From Bursaphelenchus xylophilus (taxonomy: Eukaryota; Nematoda; Chromadorea; Rhabditida; Aphelenchoididae): DNA of 64,000 bases. A program made the position numbers and the translations under genes. The stretch lies in assembly GCA_904066235.2 (NCBI GenBank), contig CAJFCV020000001.1:14007291-14071290 (forward strand), in the 5' to 3' direction. The stretch's first letter is position 1. The number at the start of each line of letters is the position of its first letter. The notes below the pieces were generated by a model. It made no database searches. It had not been told where the DNA came from and worked only from the letters and a program-made list of their open reading frames with translations. Below are positions 34,516 to 44,281 of this stretch, in pieces.

Positions 34516-34736
34516 TCACGTATCCTCCCTCCTAGACCCGTGCTGATTATATAATTTCCGGCCGGCTTCTCGTCGAATCTCCTGCTCCATTTGGTAATTA
34601 CAGTAATCCGTGTCGTTGCAGTAGCATTTGTTGAGATTCGGCTCCATTAAACATTGAGTGGGGACCGGCTTTTGAGGCACGCATAAATGAAAAAAGTCCA
34701 CGTCGCTGTGTCCCTGCCGGATTTCAGTGGAACAGT
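34516..34736 (-). pseudogene. Orphan terminal exon of Ly6-like gene (copy 1)
   Basis: A 221-nt minus-strand exon with an intact acceptor (TTTCCAG at about 34737-34743) and stop. It is nearly identical to the last exon of the Ly6-like gene at 40404-40624, including the CYCNDTDYCNY signature. No matching first exon with a signal peptide is found to its right before the F-box-like gene. It is probably a fragment made when the junction with the neighbouring gene was duplicated. It could still be used as an exon by an unseen transcript. Confidence 0.75.
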
Positions 34737-34784
34737 CTGGAAAGAGGACAAATGTTAAGTTATATTAACAAGGGATGTCCCAAA

Positions 34785-34860
34785 ATTTCCGGCTCTGGCG
34801 CCCGGAGCCGCTCAGAGCCGGAGCCAAGAGCCGGCTCCGGAGCCGTGGCGATCTCTGCGA
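34785..34860. repeat. GC-rich inverted GGAGCC/GGCTCC cluster
   Basis: A short GC-rich island of GGAGCC and GGCTCC words in both orientations, able to form several hairpins, in an otherwise AT-rich region. It lies between the orphan exon and the F-box-like gene. Origin unknown. Confidence 0.6.
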
Positions 34861-34997
34861 AGGAGGTGCGATGTACAGGGTTCGCGAGCGGAAAAAAAGC
34901 ATTTTCTGCGCGAAAAAGGACGCCCCCAAAGGTAAATTTCTCTGCCGTTTTTGATTCTTGTACTGTCTCTTGGGACCTTCCGTTCTTGCAAAAAACG

Positions 34998-37900
34998 ATG
35001 AGATTGGAATTTCTAAAACGACTCCCTTCAGAGGTAAGTATTCGCATTTTTTCTTTCCCAACTAATTTATATTCCATTTTGAGATCAGAGAAGACATTTC
35101 GGACAGGATTCCCCTACCTGTTTTGCTTAATTTCATCAACAAAAATGAGACCGAATACGAAGAAAGGTTTAGGTTGATGTGCCGAGACAACGATATTCGT
35201 CCATCGAGCAACGATAAGTGGTCGACAGCATTCAAAAAGTGAGTAGAAATGACCAAGATTTTTATGTCGAAAGTAGGCAAAAAGGCGACACTTTTGCGCA
35301 AACCTTAGGATGGAAAATTTTATGCTTATTTCCAACGTAAAGAGTAATGTTTCCACACAAAATCAACTTTTTCCGCATGAAACTGGCGAAGATATGGCCT
35401 GAAAGACTTTTTCTCTCGGACCTCTCTGTTCCGCGTACTCTCTCGCCGGCAAACGCCGTTTAATTTCTCGGCTGGCGCTGCAGAACTCGAGCTAATTTTT
35501 TTGGGAATTGAATCGAGACCTAGGACCGATGCGTTGCAAATTTTTAATTTTTTTAAAATCATCTTTGGGCTCTTCAATTGTTGGAAATGTTGCTTTTTGC
35601 CCATAAATTTTTTTACAAGGAAAGTACTTTTATGGGGGCTCCTACTTTTTGACGGGACATACCTCAAAAAATCAGAAAAAATGTGCTGATCAAGGATATA
35701 TAAATCTTAGCTGCCCATTTTAGGTTTTTAGGGGTGAAAACTCAATCGGAAGTTGACTTAAAGTCCTATATGAACCCCTTTTCGCCTAATTTTTCACAGG
35801 TTTACAATTTTTATTTTGGCTTAAAATGATGTTTATTGAGTTTCTAAGACGTAATAAATCAGTCTTGGCCCAAAAATTTATTTTTCCGACCTTCAACTTC
35901 AAAAAAAGTTGATTCAGCCCAAAAGCGAAATCGAACCCGTGCGGCGTTCTCCCTCTTGATTCCCAGACTACGGCACTAACCACTCGGCCACACCGCTCTC
36001 TTCCGAAGGAAGAGACCGACTGCGCTTTTTATCGTTTCGAATGCCTGCGCCTTTTATAGGGAAATTAAGCCAGTTTTTGGGCATTTTCACCCATAAAAAC
36101 CCAAAATGGGCAGCTAAGATTTATATATCCTTTATCAGCACATTTTTTCTGATTTTTTGAGGTATGTCCCGTCAAAAAGTAGGAGCCCCCATAAAAGTAC
36201 TTTCCTTGTTAAATGCATTAAAAAATTTTAGACGCCTTCTGATAGTCAACAAACACAAACTCTGTACTAGAGTCTCTACAAATTTGCTTTTTGTTCAGCC
36301 TGGGCCATGCAACCACGAGTTGGGGAAGGGTGAGTTCGGGTCGATGCAGCATTTGACGTGGATAACGGGAAAGCCTCAGCGAAAGTCTGCTGCTAATCGT
36401 AGACTTTTTCTATTAGCAGTTTCACTCGTCGCAGCGAGCGACCGGGGGCCGGACTGTAAATATACAGGGTCTTTCAAGAAATGTGAAGGAAAGTAGGAGG
36501 CTATAACTTTCTGCGGAGGCGGCGCAGAGACTTCGTATTTGAAATATGTATTTTTAAAAGACATTAGTTTTTGTCTACGATATAACAAGATTTTTAAGTG
36601 CAAACTGAGGTCGCTACAACCTTTTGAAAAAGGGCTCTCTTACCCCGAAAACCAGGGTTTTTCGGTTGAAAATGATCGGGAAATTTCAGAGTTTTTGGGT
36701 TGAAAATCACCAAGAAATGTCGGATTTTTTCGGGGGTTTCGATAGAGTTGACGTTGAAAAAAGGGAAGGATGTTGCCAACACGTTGAAAATTAAGCAAAT
36801 ATAATAAATCGAGCTCAAAATACGCGGCGACGCAGTTGAAAAAAGCTTACGTCGCGGCGATTTTCCAATTGCACAGTGCGAAAGCAAAATGCACAGTGCG
36901 AAAAGGTTTGCGGCAAAAAGTGTGCTTTTGGAAGTATCCTAACAAATGCATCGTCGACCCGAATGTTTGTAGTGCCCCGGGACGCGCCAGAATTCGACGT
37001 TTCGATTGGAAAGTTATATACCACTCCTCATTGCGACGAAGGGATCCGATACATCATTGTTGAATTGAGATTGGCCAAGGATTTGCGCGCCAAGGGCAAC
37101 TCAAACTTTACGGTCTTGGAGAGAAAGTTTTTTTACGATGGTTCTATGATGAATTTGACGATGATTTTGGGAGATCGGCATGAGGTGGCGTTGCGAAATG
37201 AGTCCGAAATTGATTCGTTCCTAACTAAAATTAAAGTAAGTTCAGAAGTTTTGGAAATGCCATCAGAGTTTTTTACAATTTATTTGTGCACCGTGCGTGA
37301 AAGCGGAAAAATAGACGCACTGTGCAGAAAAACAAAAAAAAACTTGATTTTTTTTGCACTGTGCGATCATAAAACCTTGCAGAATTTACGACACGGTTCA
37401 AAAACTTGGCGATGAAACGGTGCAAGGATTGCACCGTGCAAAAGGTCAAAAAATACTTTACGCACCGTGCACAAAAATTAATATCTTTAAGCCATCTTGA
37501 GCCACTATGTACAATGTTTTGGCCAAGTCAGTAAATTTGTCATAAATCCGTCATCATGACATATTTTTCAAAAGTATTTTACAAAGGGGTTCAAGGTATT
37601 ATTTTTACTCAAAAAATGGCATAGTAAAATTCTACCGTCACCCCCGGTCTAAATTATGGCGAATCGTCTTTTCAATTGCAGGTAACCAACGACACCCGTT
37701 GCTTGGGATACGACGCAAACCACTGCATTTATTTTTACAAACGCTTCAGCAGCCTCGGAGATCTCAATGAGAACAGAGACGACGCGCAATTTACAAACTT
37801 TTATCGAAAAGATTTACTGTCCAGGAATGAGCCGGAACTATTGTTTCGACTGGACGGCCCATTCCACGTCCACTCGATGAGCGTCTCCAACAATAAACTC

Positions 37901-39421
37901 TTTATATTGTACAATGTGATAACCAACAGGCACTCGGATTCGACCCTGCTCTGTTACGATCTTCGCACTGGCCGCCGCAATGCACTGACCATTTCGCCGT
38001 ACGTCAATTATGTGAGTTCCTTTTTGGGAGCCGTGCTTTTTGATTTTCCGCACTGTGCGGTAAAAATTTTTGATAAAATTGGCGATCGCGTTGTGTAAAA
38101 AAGTGATAGGGTTGTGAACATCGCATCGTTTTTTGACTATCACAAGATTTTTTATGAGCTTTCACAGTGCAGCAAGATCGAGTTTTTTTCTGACCGTACG
38201 GTGCAAAAGCAATTTTGATCCCATTGCACAGTGCCGAAATGTGTTTAAGTTTAAAATGACTATGTCATTAACCGATGAAGTCATTCTACCTATGAATAAA
38301 TTTTTTTCGACCTGACTAGGCCACACGCTGCGATGAAGCCGCAGATTTTTTCTGACCGCACAGTGCAAAAGAAATTTATCGCATTGCACGGTGCAGACAT
38401 GCGTTCAGGGTAAAAATGAATATGTGGTGAACTGACGACGTCATTCTACTTGTCAATAAACCATTTCAATAAAACGGGGCCGCACAGTTGAATGAAAAAA
38501 TCTTTTTTTTTATTGCAGAGTGCAAAAGACTTCTCAATTTCAGAAACAATCGATGATCTCGCATGGGAACACTTTTCTGTGCTCCCGCCTTTTCGTCCAA
38601 GACATCCTGCTCTACACAATCACCGAAAACGGGTTTGAGGAGCGCGTCGTGCAGTGTTACCGAAGGCAGCAACTGAACAAGGACACCCATATTATAATTC
38701 AGAAGGAAGGCGAGAAATTGGCCGTCAAGGTGGGTTCTAAAAGACGCCAATAGTTTGGGGAGTCTCGTGTTGTTCATGTCACATTTTAGACCATGTCCAT
38801 CATCGAGGATGAGCCCGTCTTCCGCTTTGTCCAGTATTGCCATGCGATGTGCGCGTTCGGCCGAATAAGCAACAACTTTTTCTGGGTTTTCGAGCGGAAA
38901 AAACGTTGCTTTTGGTATCAGGAAGGTCCAACATGCAAGTTTGTTCGCCTCATTTTTGTTATGCCAAGACCTTGGTAGCTTTGCATTCTGCACTGTGCAA
39001 TCCCAAAAAACCTTCAATTTCATTTTTGCACTGTGCAGTACACAATGTTTTTGTTTTTATTTTATTGCACCGTGCGGACTCAAAAAAAAGCTGGACGGTC
39101 GTTCAAACTAATTAACTTTTTCATCTAATTTCGTATAAAAACTTTTCTTCTCTGCAAAGCGTCCAAATTTTTTGAAATTTTTCGGCCGCACTGCGCGAAC
39201 AAATGACCTTTCGTTGTTTCTCCGGCTGCACAGTGCAAACTGATCATGAGATTTTATTTTTTTGCAGATTGATTTTATTACGAAAAAGTTTTTTTCCAAG
39301 TCTTTGCATCATTTTGAATGTTTCAGTCGCCCCATACCTTTTGCATTCGGACAGCCAACCAACAAGAATAACCGGATATCGTGTGCAGCAGACACTGAAA
39401 AACGAGTTTTATTTGTTGTAA
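34998..39421 (+). CDS. F-box-like protein, eight exons (464 aa)
   Basis: Exons modelled at 34998-35033, 35084-35238, 36232-36329, 36877-37235, 37682-38011, 38544-38729, 38790-38925 and 39327-39421; phases agree throughout. The N-terminus (LKRLPSEIREDISDRIPLP) has the LP...I.D.LP pattern of nematode F-box domains, which bind Skp1 in SCF ubiquitin ligases. The remaining ~400 residues contain repeated strand-like segments (SVSNNKLFILYNV, DILLYTITENG, FGRISNNFFWVFE) that could be a propeller-type substrate-binding region; this is inference. Intron 2 carries a foldback element with a tRNA-like core. The exon-4 acceptor lies inside a TGCACAGTGC palindrome. The exon-7 donor (GGTCCA) is weak. The nearest relatives are probably lineage-specific. 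Confidence 0.68.
35613..36210. mobile_element. Foldback element with tRNA-like core
   Basis: Arms of about 130 bp (35613-35740 and 36080-36210) are inverted copies of each other: AAGTACTTTTATGGGGGCTCC against GGAGCCCCCATAAAAGTACTT. The middle ~340 bp contains a tRNA-like sequence on the minus strand. It sits in intron 2 of the F-box-like gene. Confidence 0.85.
35918..35997 (-). pseudogene. tRNA-like sequence, Ser/Leu type, degenerate
   Basis: The minus strand shows an A-box-like TGGCCGAGTGGTTAGTG and a B-box-like GGGTTCGATTTC with tRNA-like spacing. The acceptor and T stems do not pair properly, so I read it as a tRNA-derived Pol III promoter (SINE-like) or dead tRNA copy rather than a working tRNA. 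Confidence 0.55.
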
Positions 39422-39496
39422 TAGGCGTTCCATAAAGTGCGTACACTTTTTTCGGCCCATTTTCTCACCGCACAGTGCATTTCGTGTTTTCTCATG

Positions 39497-39590
39497 GTGA
39501 ATTTGAGACAGGTTTTTAGATCCGATTTTAGGCCAGAGAAATCGATTGAATCGAAATTTTGAGCAAATCTGATTGAAGGGAGACTGAATA
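39497..39590 (-). pseudogene. Inverted fragment of the secreted-protein gene's last exon
   Basis: The reverse complement matches the first half of exon 5 of the gene at 32759-34461 (TTTGCTCAAAATTTCGATTC through AAATTCACCA). The other half of that exon appears in plus orientation at 40263-40374. The copy was therefore split by an inversion whose breakpoint is in TTCACCAT. Confidence 0.75.
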
Positions 39591-39603
39591 TGAACCGAAT
39601 GAA

Positions 39604-40005
39604 TATACAGGGTGTCCAGAGAAATTCCGCGGAAAGTGTTTGCCGATTTCTCGGCGCTTAGACAAGATATCCAAAAAATTCTTTTTGCATTAGAAAAAAG
39701 AATATGGGCGGTTTTTTTGCCGAATGTTTGGTAAACATAAAAATAAGATAACATTATCTTCTTAACCATCAGAAATCGTACTGAAGCCTTTACGATTGGT
39801 GTGATGACCAAAAAAGCGATCAAAGGTCTCCGCCGAATAGAGTATGTTCCGCGTCGGCGGACAAAAAATCTTGTTTTAAGATTAGACAAAAAACCGCCCA
39901 TATTCTTCTTTCTAATACAAAAAGAATTTTTCGGATGACTTGCCTGAGCGCCGAGAAATCGGCAAACACTTTCCGCGGAATTTCTCTGGACACTCTGTAT
40001 ATGAA
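39604..40005. mobile_element. Foldback element ending TACAGGGTGTCC
   Basis: Inverted arms run from TACAGGGTGTCCAGAGAAAT on the left to the matching complement ending CTCTGTA on the right, flanked by TATA. The inner sequence is also inverted (AAGAATATGGGCGG and complement). It has the look of a Tc1/mariner-type MITE with TA target duplication. No transposase. Confidence 0.85.
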
Positions 40006-40255
40006 CCGGTCACAAAGTCTTAAGTCGGCAGCGAAGGCTTAAGTGCTTAAGTCCGCACTTTCGGAATTTGGTGCTGAAAAAATTAAGTCGACGCCAATTT
40101 TTCGATTTGGGCGTCGACTTTTTTTGTGCACCGGAAATCGCGATTTGGGGAAAAAAATTTTTAATATGTATATGACCACCTTTATATTCAGTCAGTTCAT
40201 ATTCAGTGTTTTCATATTCAGTCCTTCATATTTAGTCAGTTCATATTCAGTCAGG

Positions 40256-40374
40256 CACTTATGTCATTTACCATCCCGCATGGATTTCTGATGAACCAGA
40301 AGAAGAAGAAGGCGGGCTCAAGAAATCGCATTCAAATCGGTGTTACGATGAATATTTTGCTTTTTACTTTGTGA
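40256..40374 (+). pseudogene. Truncated copy of the secreted-protein gene's 3' exon
   Basis: Matches the end of exon 5 of the gene at 32759-34461 (CATCCCTCAGGGATTTCTG to the stop), with a few substitutions and a 3-base size change. It lies tail-to-tail with the intact Ly6-like terminal exon, in the same arrangement as at 34.3-34.7 kb. Confidence 0.8.
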
Positions 40375-40403
40375 AAAAATAAATCGGAACACATTTTTTT
40401 TAT

Positions 40404-43400
40404 TCACGTCTCCTCCCTCCAAGACCCGTGCTGATTATATAATTTCCGGCCGGCTTCTCGTCGAATCTCCCGCTCCATTTCGTAATTACAGTAATCCGTG
40501 TCGTTGCAGTAGCATTTGTTGAGATTCGGCTCCATTAAACATTGAGTGGGGACCGGCTTTTGAGGCACGCATAAATGAAAAAAGTCCACGGCATTTTGTC
40601 CGGGCCGGATTTCAATGGAACAGTCTGGAAAGAACCAAAATGCTAGGTTATGTTATCGACATAAGTGATGATGAGGAGGAACCACCCCTGGACCTATCGA
40701 CCCCGCTTCGACTGCTCCTTCTCCCGGCCTGCTATCGTTGTGGATTTAACCCTTCCTGCTGATCTCATCGAATCCTCGACTACCGCCCATATCCCTCTTC
40801 CGACGTCTGCACTCTCCCTCCACCCGAAGTTTGACATGGTTGCTGATTATGCATGTTCCTCGTTCGGCACGTCAATCTGAAGTATACCATCCACGATGAC
40901 CTTCCGGAACTGGGACGATTGGGGAAAAAGACGATTGGGGAAAGGGACGATTGGGGAAAAAGACGATTGGGGAAAAGTACGATTGGGGAAACCGAAAAGT
41001 ATTATTTTTCTTCCATGCAAATGTCGAAGTTAGGATAATAGAGGGTGCTCATTTCGAAAATGACATTCATTTTTTTGATTCTTACTTTTTTCCGTAAGTA
41101 GTACTGTAAAGTAGTAATTTTTGATTTTTTTTTCATAAATACTCGATTTAGGGGTTTTCGAGGGTGCTGATTTCGAAAATCATGTAAATTTTTCCTGTAG
41201 TACTACATAGTACTATTCTGATACTATATAGTACGAAGTGAAAATATGGCTTTTGACGTTAATGGTGTTGTTTTGATGCTTAGTACTCTTCAAAAACACG
41301 TTTTAAAGACTTGGTGCTATATAGTACTGTCTGATATTATGTAGTACGAAGTAAAAATAGGCGTACTAAGCACCAGAACAACACCACGAACGCCTAAAGT
41401 CCAACTTTACACCTCGTACTACATAATATCAGACAGTACTATATAGCACCAAGTCTTTAAAACGTGTTTTTGAAGAGTACTAAGCATCAAAACAACACCA
41501 TTAACGTCAAAAGCCATATTTTCACTTCGTACTATATAGTATCAGAATAGTACTATGTAGTACTACAGGAAAAATTTACATGATTTTCGAAATCAGCACC
41601 CTCGAAAACCCCTAAATCGAGTATTTATGAAAAAAAAATCAAAAATTACTACTTTACAGTACTACTTACGGAAAAAAGTAAGAATCAAAAAAATGAATGT
41701 CATTTTCGAAATGAGCACCCTCTATTATCCTAACTTCGACATTTGCATGGAAGAAAAATAATACTTTTCGGTTTCCCCAATCGTACTTTTCCCCAATCGT
41801 CTTTTTCCCCAATCGTCCCTTTCCCCAATCGTCTTTTTCCCCAATCGTCCAACTCCGTGACCTTCCATCCCTTCGATGAATTTTTGACGCAACAAGACGG
41901 ACGGCCCGTCGTTATGTTGGATTAGACGGGAAACATGGTTCTGCGCCTGAACCGATTTCTTTCCGCCGAAGGCTTCGAGTTGGGGAATCATCCTCCTCCG
42001 ACGATTCCATCAGTATCCAGTGAAGATTTAAAGAAGATGTACGATATGAAGTGTGCTTTCTGTTTCTACTCCAACCGCAACGTATTCGTAATGGTAAATG
42101 TCAAGCTGGAGGAGACTACCAGCAAGCAAGAGATGCTCAACATGCACTTGAAACTTGAGAAAGGCGAACTCGATGACCTGTTGGCTTCGATCACTGAAGG
42201 GAGGAGTCTACAAGCTCAGACGGGGAGACGGCTTCTATACATGCAGTTGCCCTCATGGTCAAAAGAGTATAAAACAGTGCAAACACACCATTCTGATGTA
42301 CTATTATCTAATACAAAGTAAACCTGATGGCTTTCCCTTCATCAGATCGTGACCCACACATTGTACAGGGTGTTTCAAGAAATTTGGAACAAATGATTTG
42401 CTTATATCTTTGTGTTCTTTGCAGCTATCAACGAATTTCTTTTTGCTTCTAAAAACTGACAGCGTGCGTTTTTAAAATCTCAAAAAAAATTTTTTTTCGT
42501 CGGCAGAGGGCCCATTTCTCGGCGGAGAAAATTAGGGCCTTTTTTAAAAATCACAGCGTATTACGTGGCGGAAACGCCGTTGCAACGGTTGAAATCAAGT
42601 TTACGTTACACCTCCGTCGATTTTACGGTATGCATTTTTTTGTTTTCGATTTTACGCGCACCGCGGAGGCGCGGCGGACACTTCAGATTTCGGCGGACCT
42701 TGTTTTGGGCCTTCGGCTGTTGCAATTCATGTTGGAAAAGAGTTTGGGGTGATTTTTTGTTGTCATCCGATGCACAGATGGCAAAAATTTCGTGCTTTTT
42801 TTCCCCGGCGGAGGACTCGGCGGAGGCTTTATCAAAGGGTCAAAGCAGTCTTACGAGTCCGGAAAAAATCTCAGCTACAAGAATCCATCAGAGCAGCATT
42901 GTCTTTCAAAGATTTTTGATTTTTTTGGTCCGGCGGACAAATCGGCGGAGTTTTGTTTTTACCCTTTGATAAAGCCTCCGCCGACTGCTCCGCCGGGGAT
43001 AAAAAGCACGAAATTTTTGCCATCTGTGCATCGGATGACAACAAAAAATTACCCCAACCTCTTTTCCAACATGAATTGCAATAGCCAAAGGCGCAAAACA
43101 ACGTCCGCCGAAATCTGAGGTCTCCGCCACGCATCCGCGGAAGTGCGTAAAATCGAAAACGCAAAAAAAGCATACCGTAAAATCGATGGAGGTATTACGT
43201 AAACTTGATTTCAGCCGTTGCAACGGCGTTTCCGCCACGTAATACGCTGTGATTTTTAAAAAATGCCCTAATTTTCTCCGCCGAGAAATGGGCCCTCCGC
43301 CGACGAAAAAAAAATTTTTTTGAGATTCTAAAAACGCACGCTGTCAGTTTTTAGAAGCAAAAAGAAATTCGTTGATAGCTGCAAAGAACACAAAGATATA

Positions 43401-43809
43401 AGCAAATCATTTGTTCCAAATTTCTTGAAACACCCTGTACAAGCGACACGTCGGGGAAGGGCCAGAAGAGCTCTGAGGGGTGGGGCATTGTCCCAACATT
43501 AGCTGACGATGTTATAGCGGAAAAGATTGGGAATGTCCGAACGGACGGACCACAATGATACCTGCGGCGTTATGACATCACGGTTCAGCAAATTTGAGGG
43601 CAGCTTCACAATTACCCAAATTAATGGTCCCCAGGCATTATTTTTAAAAAAAACTTAAACTTACATCCAGTATCATTAACATTACACTCCTTGTTGATAC
43701 ACGGAATTATAGCTCCCTTATCAACATAATCAATGTCACAGCGACATTTTAACGTCCATATTAGCTTGATGTTCAACGTCAATGCCAACAAAACGCAATA
43801 AAACCGCAT
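40404..43809 (-). CDS. Ly6/uPAR-like small secreted protein, two exons (121 aa)
   Basis: Exon 1 is 43809-43665 and exon 2 is 40624-40404, minus strand, joined in phase 1. The product starts with a signal peptide (about residues 1-20), then LKCRCDIDY...CINKEC and, after the junction, a C...C...CYCNDTDYCNY block. The C-x-C start and terminal DYCN signature fit the three-finger Ly6/activin-receptor-like fold common among nematode secreted proteins. Family function is varied and none is assigned here. The C-terminal ~25 residues are charged with no GPI signal, so it may be secreted. The ~3-kb intron contains two large palindromic elements and a SWIM-finger remnant, which makes the exon joining less certain. 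Exon 2 has a near-identical copy at 34516-34736. Confidence 0.68.
40905..41850. mobile_element. Large palindrome with GACGATTGGGGAAA subterminal repeats
   Basis: Two arms of ~470 bp are near-perfect reverse complements about a centre near 41378. Each end has about five copies of a ~15-bp unit GACGATTGGGGAAAA. A related element lies at 53097-53845. No coding frame. It resembles a foldback or very long-TIR MITE and sits in the Ly6-like gene's intron. Confidence 0.9.
41935..42349 (+). pseudogene. SWIM zinc-finger gene remnant
   Basis: Two overlapping plus frames together read like a decayed coding sequence. The first (41935-42321) includes an EDLKKMYDMKCAFCFYSNRN segment. The second (42155-42349) has a C-x-C-(n)-C-x-H SWIM finger, YTCSCPHGQKSIKQCKH, as found in MULE transposases and FLYWCH-type proteins. 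A frameshift lies near 42200. Possible upstream remnants at 40665-40904 are separated by the palindrome. It could be an old transposase or a dead host gene. Confidence 0.5.
42362..43442. mobile_element. Large palindrome with TACAGGGTGTTTC termini
   Basis: Two ~540-bp inverted arms. The left begins TACAGGGTGTTTCAAGAAAT and the right ends with its complement. The arms are nearly identical over most of their length, apart from small mismatches near the centre. Termini resemble those of the 39604-40005 element and a lone end at about 36463. No transposase. Confidence 0.9.
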
Positions 43810-44281
43810 AAAAAGCGGGGATTTTTATAGTAAAATTGGGATTAAAAATGAATATGATGGTAATTTCCCAAAATTTCCAGCTTTATATAGAATATTAAGA
43901 CGAATGATGTAGTTTGTCGCCTTTTATTCGTCTTGTCTCCATGGAGACATCAAAAATGTAGCACAAAAGTGAACTAGTTGAACCCGAAAAAAGTAGGAAA
44001 ATGAAGGGCGGGAATGAACTATGAGCCCTTTTGTGTGTTTTTATGAAGTTATTAGGACAAGTAGAGCTTATTTTGGAAAAGATTTTAGCACAAAACTAAA
44101 AAAAAATAACATTTTCGAAAATTTTTGTGCAATTTTTTGTATAACTTTTTGAACCGCGCAATTTTTTTTTCTACAGAATATTTAAAAGCATATTTATTTT
44201 TGTCACAATCTCGTATTGTTAGAGTAATATGCAAATATATGAATGTAAAAAAAGTTGAAATCTGCTTTTTGTTTGTATAAA
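43810..44281. other. Intergenic region, nothing recognised
   Basis: AT-rich, between the quinone reductase stop and the Ly6-like start, both on the minus strand. It would hold the Ly6-like promoter. I see no repeat or gene. Confidence 0.6.

Noticed and set aside
35918..35997. Functional tRNA gene (Ser/Leu type)
   Set aside because: A- and B-box-like motifs are present but the acceptor and T stems do not pair and no clear anticodon arm forms. Kept as a degenerate tRNA-like sequence.
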